A stretch of DNA of 37,563 bases from an uncultured Erysipelotrichaceae bacterium (GTDB taxonomy: Bacteria > Bacillota_I > Bacilli_A > RF39 > UBA660), in contig CAOJUX010000011.1 of assembly GCA_948444795.1 (NCBI GenBank), forward strand, positions 1-37,563. The letters run 5' to 3'. Numbering within the stretch: the first letter of the stretch is position 1; each line of letters starts with the position of its first letter. The notes under the pieces are model-generated. The model was not told where the DNA came from. It worked only from the letters and a program-made list of their open reading frames with translations, and did no database searches. Positions 24,624 through 32,892 of the stretch are shown here, piece after piece. Made by a program: the position numbers and the translations under genes.

Positions 24624-26531
24624 CTAGTTAGACAGCATTAAAGATACAGTTCCATTTTCTTCGATATAATAACCACCTTCTGGACTTTGATACATTACTT
24701 TATCTCCAGTACCACTTGTATTAATATTAAATCCTGTAAGTTCTTTTTTTGCTTCTTCTAAAATTTTTCCAACTACATCAGGTAGTGTTTTATATTTAGT
24801 ATCAAGCCATGTATAAGTTCTTGGCATTCCTTCTTTTGTTTTAGAAAATTTATATAAATCTATAGCACTTTTAAATACATTTTTGGCTATAGGAGCAGAT
24901 ACAACCCCACCATATTGAGTTATACCTTTAGGATTGTCTATTGCAACATATACAACTATTTCTGGATCATCTGCAGGCATAAAGCCCATAAAAGAAACAA
25001 TATAATTTCCCACCATATAAACACCATTATTTACTTTTTGGGCTGTTCCTGTTTTTCCTCCTACTCTATAATTTTCAATATATGCATTTTTACCACTACC
25101 ATTAGCCACAACGCTTTCAAGTGCATATCTCACAAGTTTACTTGTTTCTTCACTAATAACTCGTGTACCATTTTCTTTTTCATGTTGTTTAATAACACTA
25201 TTTGTTTCTGGTTCTCTCATTTTTGAAACTATATATGGTGTATACAAAATTCCTCCATTTATAGCTGCTGATACTGCTCTTACTTGCTGAATCGGAGTTA
25301 CACTTATGCCTTGACCAAAACTAGTAGTTGCAAGTTCAACTGGCCCCATTTGATCAAGTGAAAATAAAATTCCTGAAGATTCCCCATTTAAATCAACTCC
25401 AGATTTTTTTCCAAATCCAAAATTATTTATATATTTAAGTAAAGTCTCTGCTCCAAGTTTTTGACCCATAACAACAAATCCTGGATTACATGAATTTTCT
25501 ACTACTTGTAAAAATGTTTCTGCACCATGACCTCCTGCTTTCCAGCATTTAATTCTTGCTCCTTCAACATTTATAGATCCACCATCATAATAATTATCTT
25601 TAAATAAGTTTATAGTTTTTTCTTCTAAACTAGCTGATAAAGTTATTATCTTAAAAGTACTTCCTGGCTCATATGTCATCCAAATTGGCAAATTTCGATT
25701 TATAACTTCTACCGAATATGTTTGATAGTTATTAGGATTAAAGTTAGGTCTGCTTGACATTGCTAAAATTTCACCAGTTTTAGGATTCATTGCCATAATT
25801 AAAGCTTGTTCAGGATTATATTTAGACACAACATTATCTAATTCATTTTCAACAGCAAGTTGTAAATCTAAGTCAATAGTTAAATCAACATTAATACCAT
25901 TTTGTGGTTCTTCATAAACTTCAGATAATTTAAGCCTATTACCTTTACCATCTGAAAAATATTTTATAGCTCCATTAGCACCAGTTAAATAATCATCAAG
26001 TTCAAGTTCAATTCCAGATAATCCTTGATTATCTATTCCTACATATCCTAAAACATGTGATAAAACATTACCATATGGATAATTTCTTTTACTTTCCTTT
26101 ACTAAATATACTCCATCATAATTTAAATCATTAATTTTCTCTGCTATTTCATAAGATAGTTGACGTCCTTCAGGATGTACTCTTTCAATAGAGGTTTTTT
26201 TAGATACATGAGCATACATTTTATCATAATCAACATCTAATATTTCTGCAATTTTTTTAGCTACTTCCTCTTTATTTTTTATTTGATTTGGAATTACAAC
26301 TAAAGAAGTAGTCGTTACATTACTTGCCAAGACTTTACCATTCCGATCCCTGATTTCACCGCGATCAGCAGTTATAGGAAGCTCTCTACTCCACAAAGAT
26401 TCTGCCAAATTATTAAGCTTATTGTATTGAAAAATTTGAATATATAGAACTCTAAATATTATAGCAAGTAAACATACTATCACTATTATTAAAACTACTC
26501 TCATTCTTGTATGAATATTATTAAAAAACAT
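24624..26531 (-). CDS. ftsI: FtsI/SpoVD-type penicillin-binding protein with PASTA
   Basis: A 635-residue class B PBP. A single N-terminal transmembrane helix (about 10-33) is followed by the dimerisation/pedestal domain (ADRGEIRDRNGKVLASN at 55-71). The transpeptidase domain has STFK (291-294), SCN (347-349) and KTG (493-495), all intact. One PASTA-like domain (about 578-635, LPDVVGKILEEAKKEL) ends the protein. It cross-links septal (or spore cortex, if the host sporulates) peptidoglycan. Position before mraY is typical of the dcw cluster. Other dcw genes are not visible in this window. SD AAGAGGAG precedes ATG 26531. Confidence 0.93.
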   Translation of the reverse strand: MFFNNIHTRMRVVLIIVIVCLLAIIFRVLYIQIFQYNKLNNLAESLWSRELPITADRGEIRDRNGKVLASNVTTTSLVVIPNQIKNKEEVAKKIAEILDVDYDKMYAHVSKKTSIERVHPEGRQLSYEIAEKINDLNYDGVYLVKESKRNYPYGNVLSHVLGYVGIDNQGLSGIELELDDYLTGANGAIKYFSDGKGNRLKLSEVYEEPQNGINVDLTIDLDLQLAVENELDNVVSKYNPEQALIMAMNPKTGEILAMSSRPNFNPNNYQTYSVEVINRNLPIWMTYEPGSTFKIITLSASLEEKTINLFKDNYYDGGSINVEGARIKCWKAGGHGAETFLQVVENSCNPGFVVMGQKLGAETLLKYINNFGFGKKSGVDLNGESSGILFSLDQMGPVELATTSFGQGISVTPIQQVRAVSAAINGGILYTPYIVSKMREPETNSVIKQHEKENGTRVISEETSKLVRYALESVVANGSGKNAYIENYRVGGKTGTAQKVNNGVYMVGNYIVSFMGFMPADDPEIVVYVAIDNPKGITQYGGVVSAPIAKNVFKSAIDLYKFSKTKEGMPRTYTWLDTKYKTLPDVVGKILEEAKKELTGFNINTSGTGDKVMYQSPEGGYYIEENGTVSLMLSN

Positions 26532-26601
26532 TTTAATCTCCTCTTATTTAAAATATATTAAAAAGCTAAATAATTATGTTTATTTAATAATTTTTATAAT
26601 A

Positions 26602-26628
26602 AAAAAAGAAGAGTTTTTCTCTTCTTAA
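26602..26628 (-). terminator. Terminator of the bacteriocin operon
   Basis: On the minus strand, AAGAAGAG, AAAAA, CTCTTCTT forms an 8-bp stem followed by six T's. It lies a few bases past the stop of the second peptide gene and closes the operon. Confidence 0.85.
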
Positions 26629-26632
26629 TTTA

Positions 26633-26788
26633 CTAGCAATAATTTCTAGTCCAAATTCTTCTAATAGCAGTTCCAACTGTGCGTCCAAAATCCATTATTG
26701 CATTTGCAGCACGTGCCACAGCATTAATCCAAGTTGCTGTTGTTGCACCACCAGTTACTAACATCAATTCTTTTGATTCTAATTTCAT
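26633..26788 (-). CDS. Double-glycine-leader bacteriocin-like peptide B (51 aa)
   Basis: The predicted leader is MKLESKELMLVTGG (14 residues, with the hydrophobic spacing and GG end that C39 peptidases recognise). It is followed by a cationic 37-residue core that starts ATTATWINAVARAANAIMDF, continues GRTVGTAIRRIW and ends TRNYC. GRTVG is a GxxxG helix-packing motif; the core would be an amphipathic helix. The SD TAAGGAGG six bases before ATG 26788 is the strongest in the region. The gene starts 11 bases after peptide A and a terminator follows. The stop position could be off by a couple of bases, so the last few residues (NYC) deserve checking. Confidence 0.78.
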   Translation of the reverse strand: MKLESKELMLVTGGATTATWINAVARAANAIMDFGRTVGTAIRRIWTRNYC

Positions 26789-26799
26789 CTTAAACCTCC

Positions 26800-26931
26800 T
26801 TATCTACATTTATATGGTCTTACAATACCATCTACTACTCCGGCAATAAATAAAGCTATTCCACCAATTATGGCAAAAACTTTATATCCTCCACCTTCTA
26901 TAGTTTTTAATTCATAGTCATTTAATATCAT
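26800..26931 (-). CDS. Double-glycine-leader bacteriocin-like peptide A (43 aa)
   Basis: The leader MILNDYELKTIEGG resembles known bacteriocin leaders (LxxxELxxIxGG). The core of 29 residues starts GYKVFAIIGGIALFIAGVVD and ends GIVRPYKCR. It is a strongly hydrophobic helix with a GxxxG motif (GVVDG) and a basic C-terminus carrying one Cys. The SD AAAGGAG lies inside the end of the upstream accessory gene, whose TGA is 5 bases before this ATG, so translation is coupled. With peptide B it has the features of a class IIb two-peptide bacteriocin: two adjacent genes, GG leaders, GxxxG in both, and a shared C39 exporter. A signalling peptide is an alternative. Confidence 0.8.
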   Translation of the reverse strand: MILNDYELKTIEGGGYKVFAIIGGIALFIAGVVDGIVRPYKCR

Positions 26932-26935
26932 TCTA

Positions 26936-27358
26936 TCACTTCTCCTTTACTTTTTTAATGACTAATTTTAATAAACTTATTTTTTCGTTTATTAAATCTA
27001 ATTTTACTATTTCATTATTTTTTAAATCATAATCATTGGGTATTATTGATATTTTTTGAAAATAATTATTATCATTATCAGTTTCTAACTCTCCATAAAA
27101 TATATCCTTAATTAAATATTCTTTGTCATTTATTTTTATTTTATTAATATTATAAGGACTATCATAACTTTGATAAAAATTTAAAGTACATAATTCTTCA
27201 TTACAAGAAGTTAATGCTTTGATTTTGACCTTATCTTCTAAAGAATAGAGAAGGCTTGTAAGTATTGCAAAAATAGTTATTGTAAATAAAATAATTAAAT
27301 AAGGTCTTTTCTTAACTATCATATAATTATATTTATTATATATTAAATCATTTATCAT
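26936..27358 (-). CDS. Short bacteriocin-export accessory protein (mini-HlyD-like)
   Basis: A 140-residue protein. The N-terminus is cytosolic and basic, then a transmembrane helix (about 20-41, YLIILFTITIFAILTSLLYS), then a 95-residue external beta-rich domain with a CxxxxC pair (SCNEELC). The position matches that of HlyD/LcnD-type accessory proteins, but the protein is about a third of their length and has no coiled coil. It looks like the membrane anchor plus membrane-proximal barrel only. It overlaps the exporter stop by 4 bases (ATGA). It could instead be an immunity protein, since none other is visible in the operon. Confidence 0.6.
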   Translation of the reverse strand: MINDLIYNKYNYMIVKKRPYLIILFTITIFAILTSLLYSLEDKVKIKALTSCNEELCTLNFYQSYDSPYNINKIKINDKEYLIKDIFYGELETDNDNNYFQKISIIPNDYDLKNNEIVKLDLINEKISLLKLVIKKVKEK

Positions 27359-29394
27359 AAGCTCTCAAAATCTATTATTTCATCAAATATATTATCATAA
27401 TTTTTATGACTAACATATATAATAGTTTTATCTTTAAATTTTTTACGGAGTTTATCCAAGATATTTTGCTCTAAATCTTTATTTACTTCACTTAATGCTT
27501 CATCTAAAATAAGAATCTCAAAATAACTTAAAAGAGCACGGGCAAGAATAATTCGTTGCTTTTCACCACCAGATATATTCGTTGCATCTTTTAATATTTC
27601 AGTTTCAAATCTTAATGCTTTTCGAGAAACTATATCTTCAATATGACAAATATCAACAATCTCTTTAAAATCTTCTTCTTTAATTTTTCTATTTAGAATA
27701 ATATTATTTCTAATAGTATCTTGAAGTAAAGATTCTTTTTGACCTATATACATAATATTTTGACGGTATGTTTTTAAACTATAATCGTTTATGCTACTTT
27801 CTCCTATATATATATTATTATTTTTATTTTCTATTAAACGACTTAGTATTTGACAAATTGTTGATTTACCACACCCACTTCTTCCTTTAAATAATATAAA
27901 GCTATTCTTTTTAATTTTTAAACTAAAATTATCAAATAACATATTATAATTATCATAAGAGTAGGATAAATTATTAATTATAATATCATCATTTTTAAAG
28001 TCTTTTATCCCAATAGAATCATCTTCTAAAGTAACATTATAAAATTCATTTAACTTATTTAAAGAGATTTTAAAATAATTATAACTTGGTATTATATTAA
28101 TAAGAGTTTTAAAAGGCATCGTAAAATAACCTACTAAACTTTCAATTATTATAAAATCTGTTATATTTAAGCTTTGTTTTGATATATAAAATATCGCTAT
28201 AGTTACAAGAGAAAAATTTAATAATTCTTCTATAATATAACTAAAATTAGTACTTTTTAAGACTCTTCTATCGAATATATTTAATTTAGTCAAATATTTA
28301 AATAAACATGTATTTACTTTTCTTTTAACTAAATTCATAATATTAAGATTTTTAAAAGATGTATAAGTATCAATAGTTTCAATAATATTGGTATTAAAAG
28401 ATATTTCCGCTTCATTACTATCAATTGCCTTATAATATATTTTTTTCCCTTCATATATTCCATATAAAAGATAAATTACAACAAATAATATAATGATTAA
28501 AAAAATATTCAAATTAATTTTACATATTATTATTCCTGCTGATAGAGCAGTAATTCCATCTACACTTAGTGCTATTAAAAATTCAGATATAATCATTTTC
28601 AAATTTCCTACTTCAGATATTCTAGTCATAATCTCTCCCGTTGTCCTATTTTTAATGAAATAGTTTGGAAGTGAAAATAAGTGTTCTATAAAATCAGAAT
28701 AAATAATACCATCAATATGTTTATTTAAAGTTAATTTATAATAATTTCTTATAATATAAATAAAGAATTTAATTACCATTAAGTTAAAGAAAAAAATGCA
28801 AATTATTTTACTCGATAAATCATAAGATACATTTAAAATAACTTTAAAGTAAAAACTAGTAATAATTGTAAATAAAGAAAATAAAATTGTTAAAAATATA
28901 ATTTCTAAAATTAATTTCTTTTTTTCATGTAATACTCTAAATAATAAACCTTTTAAATAATTTTTATTATTTTCAATAATTATTTTGTTTTTAGGATAAA
29001 GAATTATCAAATTTTTACTCCATACATTTTCAAATTCTTTAAGGGGCATTACTACCCTTCCTTTTGCTGGATCCATAATAGTTATCTTATTATTCGATAT
29101 TTTATAGATAACAACAAAATGATTTAAATTATCTAAAACAACATGAGCAATAGCTGGCATAATGATATTTTCTAAATCACATATATTATCACATTTTATT
29201 CCATATGCATCAAAACCATAACTTTTACTAGCATTTATTATATTTAAAGCATTTGTTCCTTCCATATTAGTTAATGTATCAACTCTCAATTTTTCCATCG
29301 AAACATAACCATTATAATATTTTATAACTGATAATAAAGAACAAACTCCACAATCTTTAAAATCTTGTTGGATTACTACACATTTTGATTTCAT
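27355..29394 (-). CDS. C39 peptidase-containing bacteriocin ABC exporter
   Basis: About 679 residues. Residues 1-135 are a C39 leader peptidase with Gln9, Cys15 (QQDFKDCGVCSLL), His92 (NHFVVIYKI) and Asp108 (MDPAKGR). Residues 150-435 are an exporter transmembrane domain. The C-terminal nucleotide-binding domain has GRSGCGKST (about 504-512), ISGGEKQ signature, ILILDEA Walker B and a YVSH switch His. It cuts double-glycine leaders while exporting the peptide. Its likely substrates are the two peptides just downstream. GTG 29400 is in frame, but AGGAGG plus five bases selects ATG 29394. Confidence 0.93.
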   Translation of the reverse strand: MKSKCVVIQQDFKDCGVCSLLSVIKYYNGYVSMEKLRVDTLTNMEGTNALNIINASKSYGFDAYGIKCDNICDLENIIMPAIAHVVLDNLNHFVVIYKISNNKITIMDPAKGRVVMPLKEFENVWSKNLIILYPKNKIIIENNKNYLKGLLFRVLHEKKKLILEIIFLTILFSLFTIITSFYFKVILNVSYDLSSKIICIFFFNLMVIKFFIYIIRNYYKLTLNKHIDGIIYSDFIEHLFSLPNYFIKNRTTGEIMTRISEVGNLKMIISEFLIALSVDGITALSAGIIICKINLNIFLIIILFVVIYLLYGIYEGKKIYYKAIDSNEAEISFNTNIIETIDTYTSFKNLNIMNLVKRKVNTCLFKYLTKLNIFDRRVLKSTNFSYIIEELLNFSLVTIAIFYISKQSLNITDFIIIESLVGYFTMPFKTLINIIPSYNYFKISLNKLNEFYNVTLEDDSIGIKDFKNDDIIINNLSYSYDNYNMLFDNFSLKIKKNSFILFKGRSGCGKSTICQILSRLIENKNNNIYIGESSINDYSLKTYRQNIMYIGQKESLLQDTIRNNIILNRKIKEEDFKEIVDICHIEDIVSRKALRFETEILKDATNISGGEKQRIILARALLSYFEILILDEALSEVNKDLEQNILDKLRKKFKDKTIIYVSHKNYDNIFDEIIDFESL

Positions 29395-29467
29395 TTTCAC
29401 CTCCTATTACACATATACACCCCAAATTCGTATTTTCCTTCTTTTTTTATTAATTTTTTTTAATTAA

Positions 29468-29501
29468 TCAAAAAAATCGTAATAATATCCCATTACGATT
29501 T
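29468..29501 (-). terminator. Terminator of the retron RT gene
   Basis: On the minus strand, AAATCGTAAT and ATTACGATTT form a 10-bp stem with an 8-base loop, followed by more T's. It separates the RT gene (stop at 29624) from the bacteriocin operon. I see no clear promoter between 29401 and 29467 or other gene between 29502 and 29623. Confidence 0.85.
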
Positions 29502-29623
29502 CTTTAAAGCTATTAAATAGTTTTATTAAAATATTTCAGATTTTATTAAACAATATAATACATCAATTATTGTATTTAATCTTCTTTTATCTTATTTATA
29601 TATTTAACTTTTGAATAGTGAAT

Positions 29624-30571
29624 TTAAATATTATACTTATTAATTATTTCTTTATATTTTAAGAACTCACTATTATTCTTATCAATTTGTAACACATATA
29701 ATACTTTCCCATATAATTTCTTCAAATATTTTTCAGGGGCAATGTTTATATTACATTTCTTTAAATGAGAATGTAAGCCAAATTTATTTATATAGTATAT
29801 TTCTTTTCTAATTTCCTTGCGATATTTTGAACATACTTGTGCTTTTTCATTAACTACAATTCCTGTAACTATCTGACTCGAATTTTGATTTACTACATGA
29901 ATTTTACTACTATTTAGTTCTAGCCCAAATTTATAAAGTAGTTTTCTAACTTTAATTATAATTTCACTAGGGTTAAAATCTCCAGAAAAAGTCATATCAT
30001 CAGAATATCTGGTATAAGTTATCATATTTAAATCACACCATCCCCCTATTTCATTATCAAAATCTTTCATAATAAGATTTGAAATATATGCTGATGTTGG
30101 AGCCCCTTGAGGCAAATGTTCATCATAAGTACATAAATAAGTTAATAGCATTCCAACAGATTTAGGAAAATATTCTATTGAAAAACAGCAATTATAAATA
30201 TCCATAAAAGATATATTTCCAAAAAAATTTTTAACATCAAGTTTTAAGATTACTTTTTTATTTACATGCAAAAGAGCATTATCTTTTAATGAAATTCCTT
30301 TATGATACGCTTTTGCATATTTGGATATAGATTTATTATTAAGTATATTAGTTAAAATTTTTCTTTGAATTTTTTTTAATAATGGACTTGGTTCATATAT
30401 AGTTCTACATTTACCATTAGTTTTTCTGATTTTATATAATTTATAATTTGATTCTATATTATTAGTTATTGAGTAAAGAGTTTTTATATACCATTTTTCT
30501 TCTTTATAATCAAATAGATTAAGAGATAGCAAAAATTCATTACATTCTTTAGTTCCTATGTATTTCCACAT
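29624..30571 (-). CDS. Retron reverse transcriptase
   Basis: A 315-residue RT. Retron-specific motifs are intact: NALLH at 98-102 (NAXXH, region X) and VTG at 235-237 (region Y). RT motifs are LKLDVKNFF (109-117, first catalytic Asp112), PQGAPTS (154-160) and YSDD (189-192). The protein has no fused toxin or protease domain. It would use the RNA at 30594-30756 as primer and template to make multicopy single-stranded DNA. ATG 30571 with GGAGG seven bases upstream is the start; a longer reading to 30658 runs through the RNA. No clear effector gene is adjacent. Confidence 0.92.
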   Translation of the reverse strand: MWKYIGTKECNEFLLSLNLFDYKEEKWYIKTLYSITNNIESNYKLYKIRKTNGKCRTIYEPSPLLKKIQRKILTNILNNKSISKYAKAYHKGISLKDNALLHVNKKVILKLDVKNFFGNISFMDIYNCCFSIEYFPKSVGMLLTYLCTYDEHLPQGAPTSAYISNLIMKDFDNEIGGWCDLNMITYTRYSDDMTFSGDFNPSEIIIKVRKLLYKFGLELNSSKIHVVNQNSSQIVTGIVVNEKAQVCSKYRKEIRKEIYYINKFGLHSHLKKCNINIAPEKYLKKLYGKVLYVLQIDKNNSEFLKYKEIINKYNI

Positions 30572-30593
30572 TTTACTACCTCCAATTAAATCT

Positions 30594-30756
30594 GCAGTAC
30601 TAATGATATTGTAATATGGAAATGGGCATAAGCAAAGTGCAACGAAGCGTCTACACAAAGTGTAGTTTAGCCCTTTGAAATATTACCATTTAATTATCAT
30701 AATAATTATAGTCCCTTAGCGACTCGCTAAAGTAGGAAAAATCCAATCACTACTGC
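30594..30756 (-). ncRNA. Retron msr-msd RNA (predicted)
   Basis: The minus-strand RNA directly upstream of the RT gene folds like a retron template. a1 (30756-30742, GCAGTAGTGAT) pairs with a2 (30611-30594, ATCAT, 3-base bulge, TACTGC). Then comes TTAGCGAG, the same string that surrounds the branch G of retron Ec86. Two short msr hairpins lie at 30716-30730 and 30692-30707. A long msd hairpin runs from 30686 to 30611, with base GTAATAT/ATATTAC, middle GGGC-TAA/TTA-GCCC and tip CTACAC-TTT-GTGTAG. The msd abuts a2, as expected. The fold was read by eye, and exact cDNA ends are unknown. Confidence 0.8.
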
Positions 30757-30762
30757 GTATTT

Positions 30763-30785
30763 ATTATAGCATATATAGTAAATAA
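30763..30785 (-). promoter_or_regulatory. Extended -10 promoter of the retron
   Basis: On the minus strand, TATGCTATAAT is a perfect extended -10 (TATAAT at 30768-30763); the -35 is weak. Transcription would begin around 30756, exactly at the first base of a1. Confidence 0.75.
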
Positions 30786-30926
30786 ATAAACTATTAATTC
30801 CATTCTTCACTGGTAAGATTTAAAAACTTATTTTGTACTCTTGCACTAAAGTGTATTGAATTAAATTTTTTTATTCTATGTAAATTCCCTCGACATAATT
30901 TTTGAGTTCTTACAAAAAATTTATTT

Positions 30927-32678
30927 TCATAAATTATTAATTTTTAAAATTTTTTCTAATTCTTCAATATCTTGTTCCATTACCTTAAATCCATTATCAA
31001 TTATATTTGAATTTGTAAGATCAATATTAAGCATTTTTAATAAATCTAATGAATATAAACTACTTCCTGAAGATAAAAATTCTAAATATTGTTCTTTAGA
31101 TAACGATTGCTCACCTAATAAAGAATTTACAACAACACTTGCAATAATAAGACCTGTAGCATATTTATATGGGTAATAACTCCATCTATATAAATGACCT
31201 AGTCTTGTCCATTCTATTCTAGATATTTCATCATATACGATATCACTTCCATAATATTTTTTTATAAGACTTTCATATTTTTCTGATAATATTTTTGGCG
31301 TTAGATTACTCAATGTTTTTGTACTATATAAATTCTGCTCAAATTCAGTATACATTGTTTGTTTAAATACAGAAGTAAAATAATTTTCTATTTCTTTACT
31401 TAAATAAAATATTCTTTCTTCTTTAGATTTAGCATTTTCATATAAATATTTATTTAATAATATTTCATTTACTATAGATGCTGTTTCTCCTACAAAAACT
31501 GTACTATCTTCATATAAAAACGGAAGATTATTTTTTGATAAATGGTAATTAACTATATGTCCAAGTTCATGAATCATATTTTTCAAATCTATATAGGCAC
31601 CTCTAAAATTCATAAATGAATAAGTATTCCAAGAAAAAGTAATAGATTGATGCTTGTTTTCATCTGGAACTGCATCTATATGACCATTAAGTAAATATTC
31701 AACAACTTGCAAGTATTCATCACCTAATGGTTTTAAAGCATTCTTTATTATTTCAACTGCTTCTTCAAAAGAATATTTAATTTTTAAACCATTATCTAAA
31801 GGGACTCCAAAATCATATAAATGAGGATTATTAATACCTAATAAATTTGATTTTATTTTTAAATATTTTTGAATTAAACTTAAATTATTATTTACTGATT
31901 TTATAAGCGATTCTACAATCTTTGAATCTATATTTTCTTCAAATAAAACTTTTTGTAAAACCGAATTATATTTTTCAAGTTCCGCATTTTTAATTCTATA
32001 GCCAAATATTAAATCTAATATACCACCAAAAGTTTCTTCTGAATCTTTAAATTTTTGGTTTACAAGTAAATATACTTGTTTTCTTGTTTCTCTATCTCTA
32101 GAAGACAGGTATTTGGTAAAATTGGATGAAGTAATTTCTATCAATTCACCATTTATTTTGATACTACCATATTTTATATCCCTTAATAAATTATTATATA
32201 AATTCAACTCATAATTTATACCATCAATATTTTGTTTTATTTCTGCGTTCGTATTATCATCTTGAACATGGCCTTGCATTCTAAACAGATTATCTAAGAA
32301 TAACTTATATATACTCAATTGGTTATTTTTATTAATAAATTCATTGACTTTGTCTTTTCCTAAATTTAAAATTTTTCTATCTATAAAACTCAATTCCAAA
32401 TTCACCTGATTATTCAAATTCTCCGCAATTGATTTAAGTTCTATACATTTTTCAGATTTAATATTTTTGTAATACATTAGTGATCCATAAATTAAAACAT
32501 TATTAGTCATTTCTTTAATATTCCATTTTTGGGTTAGCATATCCAGAAATAATTTTTCATCTAATTCTTTATTTTCATATATTTTAATATCTGATAGCAT
32601 TTTCTTTATCTTTTCAATTTCTATATAAAAATCATCATTATTTTTAAATAAATCTTCTAAATTCCAATTTAAATTCAT
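30927..32678 (-). CDS. pepF: PepF/M3 family oligoendopeptidase
   Basis: A 583-residue cytosolic zinc metallopeptidase. The catalytic motif HELGH is at 370-374 (MIHELGHIVNYHL), with the third zinc ligand Glu in VGETASIVNE (about 398). No signal peptide is seen. PepF cleaves short and medium peptides (roughly 6-20 residues) inside the cell and recycles them. Length fits the PepF group. SD AGGAG lies eight bases before ATG 32678, after a 214-base gap with only weak signals and an 8-bp inverted repeat. It lies upstream of the retron but is a housekeeping-type gene. Confidence 0.93.
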   Translation of the reverse strand: MNLNWNLEDLFKNNDDFYIEIEKIKKMLSDIKIYENKELDEKLFLDMLTQKWNIKEMTNNVLIYGSLMYYKNIKSEKCIELKSIAENLNNQVNLELSFIDRKILNLGKDKVNEFINKNNQLSIYKLFLDNLFRMQGHVQDDNTNAEIKQNIDGINYELNLYNNLLRDIKYGSIKINGELIEITSSNFTKYLSSRDRETRKQVYLLVNQKFKDSEETFGGILDLIFGYRIKNAELEKYNSVLQKVLFEENIDSKIVESLIKSVNNNLSLIQKYLKIKSNLLGINNPHLYDFGVPLDNGLKIKYSFEEAVEIIKNALKPLGDEYLQVVEYLLNGHIDAVPDENKHQSITFSWNTYSFMNFRGAYIDLKNMIHELGHIVNYHLSKNNLPFLYEDSTVFVGETASIVNEILLNKYLYENAKSKEERIFYLSKEIENYFTSVFKQTMYTEFEQNLYSTKTLSNLTPKILSEKYESLIKKYYGSDIVYDEISRIEWTRLGHLYRWSYYPYKYATGLIIASVVVNSLLGEQSLSKEQYLEFLSSGSSLYSLDLLKMLNIDLTNSNIIDNGFKVMEQDIEELEKILKINNL

Positions 32679-32892
32679 TTAAAATACTCCTATCATTACT
32701 ACAGTATTCAATACCATTTGAATCAATATCTTCAAATATAGTGTTATTTCCTTTTTTACAATTTTTATTTATTCAAAATAAATTCTCTTTGTAGTAACTA
32801 TATTTTATCATAATTTAAATCTTAATTTAAGTTTTAAATCTTTTGATTTATAAAATAATTAATTACTTCCTTCTTTGCATAGAAAATTTAAA

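Noticed and set aside
24915-25226. Plus-strand ORF antisense to ftsI
   Set aside because: Cys/His/Tyr/Phe-rich composition typical of antisense reading; ftsI motifs on the other strand are intact.
29624-30571. RT as a group II intron or diversity-generating element
   Set aside because: NAXXH and VTG are retron signatures; no maturase domain and no template/variable repeat pair were seen.
30572-30658. Extended start of the RT reading at 30658
   Set aside because: The longer reading runs through the msd/a2 RNA region and lacks an SD; GGAGG clearly serves ATG 30571.
32696-32797. 8-bp inverted repeat TTACTACA/TGTAGTAA in the pepF leader
   Set aside because: The arms are short and 86 bases apart in AT-rich DNA; chance is likely, and no riboswitch motif was recognised.
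32679-32800. Short open frame before pepF (about 39 codons)
   Set aside because: No start codon, no SD and no recognisable domain; probably chance.
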